From contig JANQYI010000044.1 in NCBI GenBank assembly GCA_030728985.1, positions 1 through 46,194 of the forward strand: a stretch of 46,194 nt of DNA, read 5' to 3'. Each line of letters opens with the position of its first letter. Position 1 is the stretch's first letter. A program made the translations under genes and the position numbers. The notes beneath the pieces are model-generated. The model had not been told where the DNA came from. It was given only the letters and a program-made list of their open reading frames with translations, and searched no databases. Below, one piece after another: positions 9,409-18,221 of this stretch. This DNA is from Burkholderiaceae bacterium. GTDB taxonomy: Bacteria; Pseudomonadota; Gammaproteobacteria; Burkholderiales; Burkholderiaceae_B.

Positions 9409-9858
9409 ATGAACGCACACATTCCTGATACCCAGCGGGCCGGCCCATTTTCAAAAGACGATTTCAATTATTTTGAAACGATCACGCTACGTTGGGCAGA
9501 CAATGATTCATACGGTCACATCAACAACGCCCATTACTATTCATTTTTTGATACGGCGGTTGATGGCTTTTTAATGCACCACGCGATGCGCTCGGTCTTG
9601 GCCGGTGAGTATCAGACACTCGTCGTGGCCTCTGAATGTCGATATTTTCGTCAAGTATCCTCGCCTGGCGCCATTCAAGTGGGCGTGCGCATTGGTCGCA
9701 TGGGCCGCAGCTCGATTGCTTACGAGGTCGCCGTGTTCAATGATGAATCTGACGAGGCGGCTGCACAAGGTCAGTTCGTCCATGTCTGCGTCAACCGCGC
9801 TTCTCAGCGACCCGTCGCGGTTCCCGAGATTTTTCGCCTCGCTGCCCAAAACTTTTAA
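9409..9858 (+). CDS. Acyl-CoA thioesterase, 4-hydroxybenzoyl-CoA thioesterase (hot-dog) family
   Basis: The 149-residue product is one hot-dog domain. The motif RWADNDSYGHINNAHY contains the catalytic Asp of the 4HBT family and the GHxNNxxY segment on the central helix. Such enzymes hydrolyse acyl- or aroyl-CoA to the free acid in the cytosol. The length is normal for the family. It sits between the MFS gene and a cupin gene with gaps of 22 and 24 bases, probably as one transcript. The acyl group cannot be assigned. Confidence 0.9.
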   Translation: MNAHIPDTQRAGPFSKDDFNYFETITLRWADNDSYGHINNAHYYSFFDTAVDGFLMHHAMRSVLAGEYQTLVVASECRYFRQVSSPGAIQVGVRIGRMGRSSIAYEVAVFNDESDEAAAQGQFVHVCVNRASQRPVAVPEIFRLAAQNF

Positions 9859-9882
9859 TTTAATGCTGGAGACTTTTTAAAC

Positions 9883-10668
9883 ATGACGACTGTTGTCACG
9901 CAAGAGCAAGCGCGCAATGAACGCCACCACTATCGTTTGCCCAATGGCACGGATACTTGGATCTCGTCCTATGTCGGCGTGAACTCCGTTGAACGCCGCG
10001 CAAAAGGCCTGCCCACTCGCACACCCGAGGCATTCCCACCCCCCCTTGAACCCATTGCGTTTCTGGTCGAACAAGGCGCCAACAGCATGATCCCCGGCCA
10101 CTATCACCAGGCCGATCAGTTTCAGGTGTTCATATCTGGCGAAGGTAAGTTTGGGATCAAGCCTATCGAAGGGCTGACTGTTCACTATGCGATGGCATTT
10201 ACGCCTTATGCGCCCATTCATGCCGATAGCACGGGCGTCGAGTACTACACTCTGCGCAACGGTTGGGACCCAGGCGCACGCTGGATGCCCGAGCATCGCG
10301 AAGCGCTCAAAGGTCGTACCAAAGCTTATCGCCATGGACTGGGAGCGATTCCAGCACTGATTGGCGATGCCGAGGGTCCCAAAAATATCGAGGGTGTCCT
10401 GACTCAGGTTATCGTTCCCGCAGAGGACGACGGCCTGTTGTGCTCATTGTTTCAAACAACAGGCGAGGCGACCATCTCCGGGCCTTCACCCGCGCAAGGC
10501 CGAGGTCAATATTGGCTGGTGATGCGTGGACACTGTCAGATCAATGGGCAAAAAGCGTCCGAACGATCGCTTGTCTTTGTGGCCCCCAATGAGCCTGCAC
10601 CCACGATCAACGCCGATACTGGCGGTGTGGCGATCTTGTTGATGCAGTTTCCAAAAAGAGAACTCTGA
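9883..10668 (+). CDS. Cupin-domain protein of unknown function
   Basis: The 261-residue product is not a named family member that I recognise. A cupin-like motif is visible near residues 65-85: PGHYHQADQFQVFISGEG, with two histidines and a Gln in place of the usual Glu. GVEYYTLRNGWD and a second possible barrel around residues 180-250 (QYWLVMRGHCQINGQ, RSLVFVAPNEP) suggest two cupin folds. No signal peptide or membrane helix is seen. A GGAG lies upstream of the ATG. It could be a metal-dependent dioxygenase, isomerase or sensor. Co-location with the thioesterase and MFS genes points to small-acid metabolism. Confidence 0.6.
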   Translation: MTTVVTQEQARNERHHYRLPNGTDTWISSYVGVNSVERRAKGLPTRTPEAFPPPLEPIAFLVEQGANSMIPGHYHQADQFQVFISGEGKFGIKPIEGLTVHYAMAFTPYAPIHADSTGVEYYTLRNGWDPGARWMPEHREALKGRTKAYRHGLGAIPALIGDAEGPKNIEGVLTQVIVPAEDDGLLCSLFQTTGEATISGPSPAQGRGQYWLVMRGHCQINGQKASERSLVFVAPNEPAPTINADTGGVAILLMQFPKREL

Positions 10669-10687
10669 CCGCTTCACGACCTCTGGC

Positions 10688-11470
10688 TTAACGACCTTTG
10701 AATTGGGCCGGCCGCTTTTCCATAAAGGCGGCGCGTCCTTCCTTGAAGTCATCGCTGGCGAAACAGATTTTGACCATTTCATCGGCGCGCGCTAGGTCTT
10801 GTTCCCCGGGTTGTGCACAGACGGTACGAACAATGAACTTGCTCGCAGCCACGGTTAGGGGCGCATTTTCCGAAATCGCCTGCGTGTATTGATCGACGAC
10901 CGCATCAATCTCATCTATCGCACACACGCGCGAGACAAAACCCATCCGTAGTGCGTCTTCCGCGTCAAAGCGACGCGCCGTCACAAAGATATCTGTGGCG
11001 TTGGCCAAACCAATCACGTCGACAAAGCGTTTGATGCCTGTATGGCCGTATCCCAAGCCTAGACGCGCGGCGGGCATTCTAAAACTTGAATTTTCAGAGC
11101 AAATCCGGATATCGCAGGCAGCGGCAAGACCCAGCCCGCCTCCAAAACAAAAACCGCGAATTTTTGCAATGACGGGCTTGGAACACTCCAAAGGCGCAAT
11201 CATCGAATCCGCCACCGCGTCGTCGTAGTCTTTTTGCGTCTGGGGTGAGCTGCGCAAAGTATCGAACTGAGAAATATCCGCGCCCGATACAAAAGCCTTT
11301 TCACCCTGCCCCGTGATGACGATCACGCGAACCTCGGGGTCTGCATCAAAGGCACGGATCGCTTTTGGCAAATCCATCCACATTTGAACCGACATCGCAT
11401 TCATTTTATTGGGATTGGAAATTGTAATGGTTCCAATTGCGGCACTTTTAGTGATTATTAACTCAGACAT
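10688..11470 (-). CDS. Enoyl-CoA hydratase/isomerase family protein
   Basis: The 260-residue crotonase-fold protein carries AFVSGADISQFD and GFCFGGGLGLAAACD, which form the two backbone-NH oxyanion-hole segments of the family. FRMPAARLGLGYGHTG follows in place. The C-terminal FKEGRAAFMEKRPAQF is usual for enoyl-CoA hydratases. In the second active-site region the usual E-x-L-G pattern reads PAARLGLGYG, so the exact reaction (hydratase, isomerase or thioester hydrolase) is uncertain. The start has an AAAGGA sequence just upstream. It converges with the cupin gene and diverges from the CoA-transferase gene at 11589. Confidence 0.9.
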   Translation of the reverse strand: MSELIITKSAAIGTITISNPNKMNAMSVQMWMDLPKAIRAFDADPEVRVIVITGQGEKAFVSGADISQFDTLRSSPQTQKDYDDAVADSMIAPLECSKPVIAKIRGFCFGGGLGLAAACDIRICSENSSFRMPAARLGLGYGHTGIKRFVDVIGLANATDIFVTARRFDAEDALRMGFVSRVCAIDEIDAVVDQYTQAISENAPLTVAASKFIVRTVCAQPGEQDLARADEMVKICFASDDFKEGRAAFMEKRPAQFKGR

Positions 11471-11524
11471 ATAAATCCTTTAGGGTCATTGTTGTCATTA
11501 TCTTTTTAACCCAGCTAGTATCTC

Positions 11525-11553
11525 TTGCAATAATTCTCAAAGCAACATATAAA
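11525..11553 (+). promoter_or_regulatory. Sigma70-type promoter of the 11589 CoA-transferase gene
   Basis: TTGCAA (11525-11530) and TATAAA (11548-11553) are 17 bases apart in an AT-rich 118-base divergent gap, giving a leader of roughly 30 bases. The match to consensus is good but transcription has not been shown. Confidence 0.5.
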
Positions 11554-11588
11554 ACAGAGAGTCCCTTATTCAACTTCGATAAAAAACT

Positions 11589-12785
11589 ATGTCCAAAATT
11601 CAGGCTTCATCCGCGCTCTCCAATCTCCGTGTACTCGACATGTCCCGCGTGCGCGCGGGTCCGAACTGTGTTCGTCTGCTGGCCGATTTCGGCGCGGATG
11701 TCATTCGTATCGAACCGCCCAAAGGCGTAGACCCTAACGAAGGGATGTTTGCGGGTAATCGCGAAGGCGGCGACTTTCAAAACCTCAACCGCAACAAGCG
11801 GGCAATGACCCTCAACTTGAAAAAACCCGGTGCGCTAGAAATCATGATGCGTCTGGTTAAAACCGCCGACGTGGTGGTTGAAAACTGGCGCCCCGACATC
11901 AAAAAGAAGCTCGGCATCGATTACGAGTCTTTGGCCAAGGTCAATCCCCGCATTATTTTGGCGAGCATCTCGGGTTTTGGCCAAGAAGGCCCTTACGCTT
12001 CGCGTCCTGGTTTCGATCAGATCATGCAAGGCATGGGTGGTCTGATGTCCGTGACGGGCATTCCAGGCCAAGGACCTGTTCGCGCGGGTCTCGCTGTGGC
12101 TGACATGAGTGCGGGACTATACGCCGGCATTGGTATCCTGACCGCGCTGCTGGAGCGTGAGCGCTCAGGCAAGGGGCAATGGGTGCATGCCTCGCTCCTG
12201 CACGCCCAAATCGCAATGATGGACTTTCAAGCCGCGCGCTACCTCAATGAGGGTGATGTTGCCGGTCAAGCAGGCAACGACCACCCCACGTCTACGCCCA
12301 TGGGCTTATTTGAGGCAAGCGACGGCGCCTTCAACCTCGGCGCTTCTGGCCAAGGCAACTGGGTTCGTTTATGCGAGCTGATCCAAAAGCCTGAGTGGAT
12401 TGCCGATCCCGACTTTGCCAATGAAAAGACCCGTACTGTGAATCGTCAGCGCTGCAACATGCTGTTAAGGGATGTATTCAAATCGAACACTGTGGAGTAC
12501 TGGGTCGAAGCTCTCAACAATGCTGGCGTACCCGCAGGTCCTGTCTATAACGTGCCCCAGATGTTTGCTGACAAGCATATCAAGCAAGCGAACATCTCGA
12601 AAATGGTCAAAGACAAAGCGGGCAAAGAAAAGGGCTTTATCACGCAACCCGCAACCCTGAGTCGGACACCTGCCGATGTCGTGACCACCGCACCGCAGTG
12701 GGGTGAGCATACGCAAGAAATGCTCGAAGAAATCGGCTATTCAGCTAAGGAAATCGCTCAGTTTCAGGAACAAGGCGTCGTCTAA
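11589..12785 (+). CDS. CaiB/BaiF family (class III) CoA-transferase
   Basis: The 398-residue product is a full-length class III CoA-transferase. LADFGADVIRIEPPKG near residue 31 is the N-terminal family signature. Asp172 in GLAVADMSAGLYAGIG aligns with the catalytic aspartate of formyl-CoA transferase (Asp169), which forms the mixed anhydride and thioester during transfer. The racemase-type His of the 444 gene is missing here (RPGFDQIMQG), which supports transferase activity. The CoA donor and acceptor acids are unknown. The gene is transcribed alone, between a good promoter and a strong bidirectional terminator. Confidence 0.9.
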   Translation: MSKIQASSALSNLRVLDMSRVRAGPNCVRLLADFGADVIRIEPPKGVDPNEGMFAGNREGGDFQNLNRNKRAMTLNLKKPGALEIMMRLVKTADVVVENWRPDIKKKLGIDYESLAKVNPRIILASISGFGQEGPYASRPGFDQIMQGMGGLMSVTGIPGQGPVRAGLAVADMSAGLYAGIGILTALLERERSGKGQWVHASLLHAQIAMMDFQAARYLNEGDVAGQAGNDHPTSTPMGLFEASDGAFNLGASGQGNWVRLCELIQKPEWIADPDFANEKTRTVNRQRCNMLLRDVFKSNTVEYWVEALNNAGVPAGPVYNVPQMFADKHIKQANISKMVKDKAGKEKGFITQPATLSRTPADVVTTAPQWGEHTQEMLEEIGYSAKEIAQFQEQGVV

Positions 12786-12807
12786 ACAAGCCTTGCATGC
12801 AAGCGAT

Positions 12808-12838
12808 AAAAAGGAGACACCTCGGTGTCTCCTTTTTT
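12808..12838. terminator. Bidirectional rho-independent terminator between convergent genes
   Basis: GGAGACAC and GTGTCTCC form an eight-pair stem with a CTCG loop. It is flanked by five A's on the left and six T's on the right, so both strands end in a U-run. It sits between the stop of the CoA-transferase gene (12785) and the stop of the FAH-family gene (12840), serving both. Confidence 0.9.
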
Positions 12839-12839
12839 A

Positions 12840-13712
12840 TTACTTCTCGTCCACCACGGGATTGCTCAATAAACCGACCCCTTCGATTTCCACTTCCATG
12901 GTGTCCCCGTGCTTCATAAACACAGGCGGTTTTCTGGCATAGCCTACGCCAGCCGGTGTACCGGTAATGACCACATCACCGGGCTCTAGCGTCATGCACT
13001 CGGTGATCAAGACCAGGGTCTCCACCACTCCCCACAAAAAGCTCTTGGTATTGGCGTCTTGCATAATCTGACCGTTGAGACGTGACTGAATACGCAGACC
13101 ATCCGCACCGGGCGGCAACTCATCAGGTGTCACCAACCAAGGGCCAAACCCACCCGTCGCATCAAAATTTTTACCAATCGTCCACTGCGTCGATTTGCGT
13201 TGATAGTCGCGCAAACTCCCGTCATTAAACACGCTGTAACCAGCCACATGCTCCAACGCATTCGCAGCCGTTAGGTGACGTGCGGACTTGCCGACGACGA
13301 ATGCCAGCTCGGCTTCAAAGTCAAATTTATCCGAAACCTTGGGACGAACCAGGGGCTCAAGGTGTCCGACCAAGGAGCTCGGTCCGCGCATAAAAAAGCT
13401 TGGGTACTCGGGACGCGCATGACCACCTTCGGCGGCATGGTCTGCGTAGTTCAACCCCAAGCACACGATCTTGCTTGGCCGGTCGATGAGAGGGATAAAA
13501 CGCACATTCTTAAGCGATTGCACGACCGCACCCGCGCTGTGCGCCGCTTGCTTGGCGCGCTCCATCGCACCTGGCGTCGCGATCAGGTCGAGCAAGCTCG
13601 TGGGCAAGGTCGCCTCCGTCGCCGCGAGGTCAACAAACTCCTGCGAATCAACCGCCTTGAGCACGCCTACGCGTTTCTGATTGTTCTTGTCTTGATAGCT
13701 AAATAACCGCAT
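12840..13712 (-). CDS. Fumarylacetoacetate hydrolase family protein
   Basis: The 290-residue product has the FAH C-terminal fold: LGLNYADHAAE, the metal-binding DFEAELAFVVG with two acidic ligands, YSVFNDGSLRDYQ, and the closing VITGTPAGVG. Such proteins cleave or decarboxylate 2-oxo acids such as fumarylpyruvate or acylpyruvates. The frame is open 50 codons further upstream, but that extension runs into the uppP coding region. ATG 13712 has AAGGAG eight bases upstream and begins with MRLFSY, typical for the family. The preceding gene on this strand, uppP, ends 43 bases upstream. Confidence 0.9.
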   Translation of the reverse strand: MRLFSYQDKNNQKRVGVLKAVDSQEFVDLAATEATLPTSLLDLIATPGAMERAKQAAHSAGAVVQSLKNVRFIPLIDRPSKIVCLGLNYADHAAEGGHARPEYPSFFMRGPSSLVGHLEPLVRPKVSDKFDFEAELAFVVGKSARHLTAANALEHVAGYSVFNDGSLRDYQRKSTQWTIGKNFDATGGFGPWLVTPDELPPGADGLRIQSRLNGQIMQDANTKSFLWGVVETLVLITECMTLEPGDVVITGTPAGVGYARKPPVFMKHGDTMEVEIEGVGLLSNPVVDEK

Positions 13713-13755
13713 CCTCACTCTCCTTGATGATTGGATGAAACCAACATTTAAATCT

Positions 13756-14586
13756 TTAGATCCAAAGCCAGACGCCGACCACCAAACCCAACGCAATGCG
13801 ATACCAGCCAAACGCACGATAGGTGTGACGCGATACAAATACCAAAATTGCGCGCACCACAATCAGCGCACTCAGAAAAGCACTTACAAAACCTGCCGTA
13901 ATCGCCAACATGTCCTGCTGCGTCAGTAAATCCGCATGCTTAAACAGATCGTAGCCAGCTGCAGCCAACATGGTCGGCATCGCCAGAAAAAAGGAAAACT
14001 CCGTGGCCGTTTTGCGCTGAATGCCCGAGAGCATTCCAGCGATAATCGTCGCGCCCGAGCGCGAGGTGCCAGGGATCATCGCCAGACACTGTGCGCAACC
14101 CACGATCAGCGCTTGCTTCCAAGTGATGTTTTCAAGCGTCTGGACTTGATTCAACGGGGCATCTGCACTGTTCGCGGGACGACGGCGTTCGACCCAAAGC
14201 ATAATCAAACCACCCAGCACCAATGTCACGACGACAACGCCAGGGTGAAAAAATAAAGCTTTGATCGCCTTGATAAACAGAACGCCGACAATCGCTGCTG
14301 GCAAAAATGCGATGAGCAAGTTTCGAGTAAACGCGAGCTCAACCGGATCGAGACGCACGCTGCCCCGGACCAACTGAAAGATGCGTTCCCGAAAAATCCA
14401 CATGACCGCGAGAATCGCACCGAGCTGAATCACGACCTCAAATACTTTAGCCTCGTTCGACTCAAAATTGATCCAGTCCCCGATCAGAATCAAATGACCC
14501 GTACTTGAAATAGGTAAAAATTCGGTCAGACCCTCAATGATTCCTAAAAAAAACGCTTTCAACAAATATATCGTTTGTTCGGTCAT
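13756..14586 (-). CDS. uppP: Undecaprenyl-diphosphatase UppP (BacA)
   Basis: This 276-residue integral membrane enzyme removes one phosphate from undecaprenyl diphosphate to recycle the lipid carrier for peptidoglycan and other wall polymers. The first active-site motif, EGLTEFLPISSTGH (about residues 18-31), and the second, PGTSRSGATI, are intact. There are about eight hydrophobic helices and the length is normal. A GAGGGG lies upstream of the ATG. It precedes the FAH-family gene with a 43-base gap, probably by chance of packing. Confidence 0.96.
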   Translation of the reverse strand: MTEQTIYLLKAFFLGIIEGLTEFLPISSTGHLILIGDWINFESNEAKVFEVVIQLGAILAVMWIFRERIFQLVRGSVRLDPVELAFTRNLLIAFLPAAIVGVLFIKAIKALFFHPGVVVVTLVLGGLIMLWVERRRPANSADAPLNQVQTLENITWKQALIVGCAQCLAMIPGTSRSGATIIAGMLSGIQRKTATEFSFFLAMPTMLAAAGYDLFKHADLLTQQDMLAITAGFVSAFLSALIVVRAILVFVSRHTYRAFGWYRIALGLVVGVWLWI

Positions 14587-14664
14587 GCCGATCTTGCCCC
14601 TCAGTACTCGCTCGAAAGAGTCGCTATTATCGCCCCAATCGGACTGAGTTAAGTCGAGTTGGAC

Positions 14665-15261
14665 TTAGTTAGACGTTGGAGCCGGGACCATCTGATGGGA
14701 AACGTAGTGCCCGCGCCCATCGACCTTGACCAGTATGATGTCTCCCTGACCTACGAAACCGCCCGTGTAGGCAGAAATATTGACCTGATGTGTCACTAAA
14801 ATCAGTGGTTTTTTAGTTTTGGCGTTACTTGCTGAGGACTTTAAGCGCTGCGCCAATAAATTTCTCAGCGCCTGCGTCTGAGATTCTGCGTCACTCATAT
14901 TTCGAAAAAATGAACCGAGAGCTGGCGCGACCGTCACCGGACCTTTTGCCAACAAAGTCGCTGTATCCACGCAACGGCACCAGGCACTGCTCAACACGTC
15001 AGCAGAATCGATCCCTTGCTGTTTTAACCAGACGCCCAAAGCCTGCGCTTGCTTGCGACCACGCTCTCCCAAGTTTCTTTGTGTGGAGCAGTCGCCAATC
15101 TTTAAATTAGGAGGATCACTAAACCCGGGTGCATCGGCATGTCTGATCATCAACACATGCTGACCATCATTGAGCGAATCCTTCAGAGTCGAACTCTGCG
15201 AAGGCAACGCCATCAAGGCTATGCTGACTGACAGCAATATCATCCAAAGCGATTTAATCAT
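14665..15261 (-). CDS. Secreted histidine phosphatase family protein (SixA-like)
   Basis: The 198-residue product has an N-terminal signal peptide (hydrophobic run MILLSVSIALMALP, then SQSS) and a phosphoglycerate-mutase-like domain. The catalytic motif appears as LMIRHADAPG; the usual third residue of RHG is Ala here, as in SixA-like branches. A second catalytic His is in ILVTHQVNISAYTG. It probably acts in the periplasm on an unknown phosphoester. I prefer ATG 15261 over the GTG at 15270, which abuts the MFS stop, because a purine-rich GGATGAG lies at suitable distance. It is the last gene of the leftward run that starts at 20351. Confidence 0.8.
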   Translation of the reverse strand: MIKSLWMILLSVSIALMALPSQSSTLKDSLNDGQHVLMIRHADAPGFSDPPNLKIGDCSTQRNLGERGRKQAQALGVWLKQQGIDSADVLSSAWCRCVDTATLLAKGPVTVAPALGSFFRNMSDAESQTQALRNLLAQRLKSSASNAKTKKPLILVTHQVNISAYTGGFVGQGDIILVKVDGRGHYVSHQMVPAPTSN

Positions 15262-15270
15262 GTTGATCAC

Positions 15271-16563
15271 TCATCCAAATTTTCTGAGCTCCCGATAAAC
15301 CCAGAAAGGCGAAACTGCCAAGATGACGTTTAACATAGAAAAAATGATGCTTGCTTGATAACCCCCTGTCCAATCGTATAAAAGACCGGACATCATGGCT
15401 CCAAAGGCTGCGCCGACCGACATACAGGCATACGTCGCGCCATAAATGGTGGCCAAACCCTTGCCTGGAAAAAGCTTAGAGCACAAACCAGAAATGATCG
15501 GCCCCCTCGCTCCTTGTGCAATCCCAAAAAACGCCACAAACGACATTAAAAACCAGTGTGAGGGAAAGTAACTCAGTGCCAACAAACTGGCGAGCCCGAG
15601 CGTAGTGCATATGAAAGTAAGTGTCGCGGTCCTTCTTGCACCCAGCAAATCGGCGAGGCGACCGGCTGACGCCACACCGAGCACCGACAAAATGCCAGCA
15701 AAGCCAAAAGCACTTGCAGCCTCGATCGGCGTAAATCCTGTCGACACCAGGTACGCGATCATTTGTACCAAGACCGTATAGACCACAACCGAAGTAAAGA
15801 AAAATGCTTGAGACAAGCCCCAAAAACCTGAATGGCGTAACGCCGCACGCAAAGGAGACGTCTTAGGCGCTTCGGATGTCGAAACGTTCTGTTTATTTGG
15901 AATGACTGACTTCGTTCGCTCGATCGTCAGATTGCCCTCGCGATCCCGGGCGCCAAGGCCGGCACGAATCACTCGCCATGGCAACAGCATCACGATCGGC
16001 AACGTGACCAGCAACGTCCCTCCAAGCACGTGGTAAGCGTCACGCCAGCCCACGGTTTGATTGAGATACTGCGCGAAAGGGACTAACAACAGCGTGCCCG
16101 CTCCAAAACCCGCATAGGCAATCCCGATCGCCGTGCTGGTACTGTGAGGAAACCAGCGACTAATCAAACTCGCAGAGGGCACCATGCCAATCGCTGAAAT
16201 ACCTATCCCGCCCGCCACACCAATACAGAGATGAAACTGCCACAGCTGGGTGAGATTGCCCGCCAGGAAATAACCAAACCCCAGACTCCCTACGCCAAGC
16301 AGGTAGACAAGGCGCGGCCCCCAGCGATCAAACAGCATGCCCACGAACGGCGCCGATAAACCATTCGCCACCATGTAAATGCTATAGACACTCGAGAGCT
16401 CGGAGCGACTCCAGCCAAACTCCCTTTCAAGCGGCAACAAGAAGGTCACGTAGGTATCCCCCACGCCACGTCCCAGCATATTGAAAACAAAACAAATCAG
16501 TAGCACCACCAGCGCCATTTTTGGGTCGGGAAGAAAGCGCCTGGGTCCAGCTGGAAGCTTCAT
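15271..16563 (-). CDS. MFS transporter, monocarboxylate/oxalate-formate-antiporter-like
   Basis: The 430-residue product has 12 predicted membrane segments and a long polar central loop near residues 200-235. WSRSELSSVYSIYMVANGLSAPFVGMLFDRWGPR combines the first-loop pattern of the OFA and monocarboxylate carriers with MFS motif A. It follows the MaoC gene after 19 bases in a set of CoA-ester genes. By position it is the likely importer of the dicarboxylate processed by those enzymes. That substrate is inferred from context only. Confidence 0.87.
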   Translation of the reverse strand: MKLPAGPRRFLPDPKMALVVLLICFVFNMLGRGVGDTYVTFLLPLEREFGWSRSELSSVYSIYMVANGLSAPFVGMLFDRWGPRLVYLLGVGSLGFGYFLAGNLTQLWQFHLCIGVAGGIGISAIGMVPSASLISRWFPHSTSTAIGIAYAGFGAGTLLLVPFAQYLNQTVGWRDAYHVLGGTLLVTLPIVMLLPWRVIRAGLGARDREGNLTIERTKSVIPNKQNVSTSEAPKTSPLRAALRHSGFWGLSQAFFFTSVVVYTVLVQMIAYLVSTGFTPIEAASAFGFAGILSVLGVASAGRLADLLGARRTATLTFICTTLGLASLLALSYFPSHWFLMSFVAFFGIAQGARGPIISGLCSKLFPGKGLATIYGATYACMSVGAAFGAMMSGLLYDWTGGYQASIIFSMLNVILAVSPFWVYRELRKFG

Positions 16564-16582
16564 TGTCGCGTGATGAATACAA

Positions 16583-17035
16583 TCAAACAGGTTTGCATTT
16601 CATGAAGCCGGAACGGCGACAAATACATACAATTTCACCACGTTGATTGATGCCGTGATGCTCAAACTCGACGATACCCGCATCCGATCGTGACTTACTC
16701 AAGCGCTTTGAGACAATGGTCGTCTCGACATGAATCGTATCGCCGTAAAAAACAGGATGCGGAAAGCGTGTATCCGTCATACCAAGATTAGCAATCGTCG
16801 TACCCAACGTTGTTTCACCCACCGAGATCCCAATCACCAAGCCCAAGGTAAACAAGCTATTGACCAAGATGCGACCAAATTCAGTTTTAGAGGCGAACTC
16901 GGCATCCAAATGCAGTGGCTGCGGATTCATCGTCAAGGTTGAAAACAGCACGTTATCCATTTCAGTCACAGTACGCGTCATGGAATGATTGAATACCTGA
17001 CCGACTTCGAACTCTTCGTAATACAAACCAGCCAT
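16583..17035 (-). CDS. MaoC-family enoyl-CoA hydratase
   Basis: The 150-residue product is a single hot-dog hydratase domain. MNPQPLHLDAEFASKTEFG corresponds to the MaoC hydratase-2 catalytic region (Asn/His with an acidic residue), and GDTIHVETTIVSK is the usual later strand. It should hydrate a 2-enoyl-CoA in the cytosol. I chose ATG 17035 because AGGAGG lies five bases upstream; the GTG just before it would be too close. In the itaconate pathway a MaoC protein hydrates itaconyl-CoA or mesaconyl-CoA to citramalyl-CoA, and this gene is placed to do so. Confidence 0.88.
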   Translation of the reverse strand: MAGLYYEEFEVGQVFNHSMTRTVTEMDNVLFSTLTMNPQPLHLDAEFASKTEFGRILVNSLFTLGLVIGISVGETTLGTTIANLGMTDTRFPHPVFYGDTIHVETTIVSKRLSKSRSDAGIVEFEHHGINQRGEIVCICRRSGFMKCKPV

Positions 17036-17044
17036 CACACCCTC

Positions 17045-18211
17045 CTAATAGGATTTAGGTAAGCCCAGCACACGCTCGGCGATGAAACACAATACCAACT
17101 GAGGACTCACCGGCGCGATACGCGTGATCAAGACTTCCCGCAAATAACGCTCCACATGATATTCCTTGGCGTAGCCAAACCCACCATGCGTCATCACCGC
17201 TTGCTGACAAGCATTGAAACCCGCTTCGCCCGCGAGGTATTTGGCCGCGTTAGCTTGGGCACCACAGGGCTCGCCTTTGTCAAACAGCGTCGCTGCGTTA
17301 AAAACCATCAGATTAGCGGCTTCAAGCTCCATCCAGTTCGCCGCGAGTGGATGCTGAATGCCCTGATTCATGCCAATCGGGCGGTCGAACACAATCCGTT
17401 CCTTGGCGTATGCGGTCGCGCGCTTGAGCGCCACGCGGCCTAGGCCAACACCCTCGGCCGCGATCAAAATCCGCTCTGCATTCATACCATGCATAATGTA
17501 GTGAAAACCTTTGCCTTCCTCGCCGATACGATCTTCGACTGGGACTTTGAGTCCATCGATGAATAACTCGTTTGAATCCACGGCTTTGCGACCCATTTTC
17601 TCAATCTCATGCACGCGAACAAAATTGCGATCCAAATCGGTATAAAAAAGACTCAAACCATCCGTATGTTTTTTACAATCCTCAAGAGGTGTGGTGCGCG
17701 CCAAGATCAGCATTTTCTCGGCGACCTGCGCAGTCGAAATCCAGACCTTAGTGCCGCTCATCACATAGTGATCACCCTGGCGGTCTGCTTTAACCTTGAG
17801 CTGCGTCGTATTGAGTCCCGTATTGGGTTCGGTCACTGCAAAACACGCACGCTCACGACCCTTGGCCAGGGGTGGCAACATCCGCATTTTCTGCTCTTCG
17901 GTCGCAAACTGCACGACAGGATTCAAACCAAAGATATTCATATGCACAGACGAAGCACCCGTCATGCCTGCGCCAGACTCACTGATGGCTTGCATCATGA
18001 CGGTCGCTTCGGTAATCCCCAGGCCTGAACCGCCGTATTTCTCAGGGATACAAATCCCCAACCAACCGTCTTTGGCAAGCGCCTGATGAAACTCAACAGG
18101 AAAACCGCCATGACGATCTTTTTCCAGCCAATACTGATCGTCGAATTGTTCGCAGATTTTTTGAATCGCTTCTCGAATCGTCTGTTGTTCTTGTGAAAAA
18201 GAAAAATCCAT
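17045..18211 (-). CDS. Acyl-CoA dehydrogenase family protein
   Basis: The 388-residue product has the normal N-terminal helical, central beta and C-terminal helical architecture. FAVTEPNTGLNTTQLK and GTKVWISTA are the FAD- and substrate-contact segments, and MTHGGFGYAKEYHVERYLREV is the conserved C-terminal motif. After it, where many members have IYEGTSE with the catalytic Glu, this protein reads IAPVSPQLV. The base must therefore be elsewhere or the reaction differs. A close relative sits in the Pseudomonas itaconate cluster, as I recall. It lies between the CaiB and MaoC genes with gaps of 10 and 9 bases. Confidence 0.9.
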   Translation of the reverse strand: MDFSFSQEQQTIREAIQKICEQFDDQYWLEKDRHGGFPVEFHQALAKDGWLGICIPEKYGGSGLGITEATVMMQAISESGAGMTGASSVHMNIFGLNPVVQFATEEQKMRMLPPLAKGRERACFAVTEPNTGLNTTQLKVKADRQGDHYVMSGTKVWISTAQVAEKMLILARTTPLEDCKKHTDGLSLFYTDLDRNFVRVHEIEKMGRKAVDSNELFIDGLKVPVEDRIGEEGKGFHYIMHGMNAERILIAAEGVGLGRVALKRATAYAKERIVFDRPIGMNQGIQHPLAANWMELEAANLMVFNAATLFDKGEPCGAQANAAKYLAGEAGFNACQQAVMTHGGFGYAKEYHVERYLREVLITRIAPVSPQLVLCFIAERVLGLPKSY

Positions 18212-18221
18212 GATTCCTTCC

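Noticed and set aside
13713-13862. A 50-codon N-terminal extension of the FAH-family gene
   Set aside because: It runs into uppP, is tryptophan/arginine-rich without family similarity, and a good ribosome site precedes the ATG at 13712.
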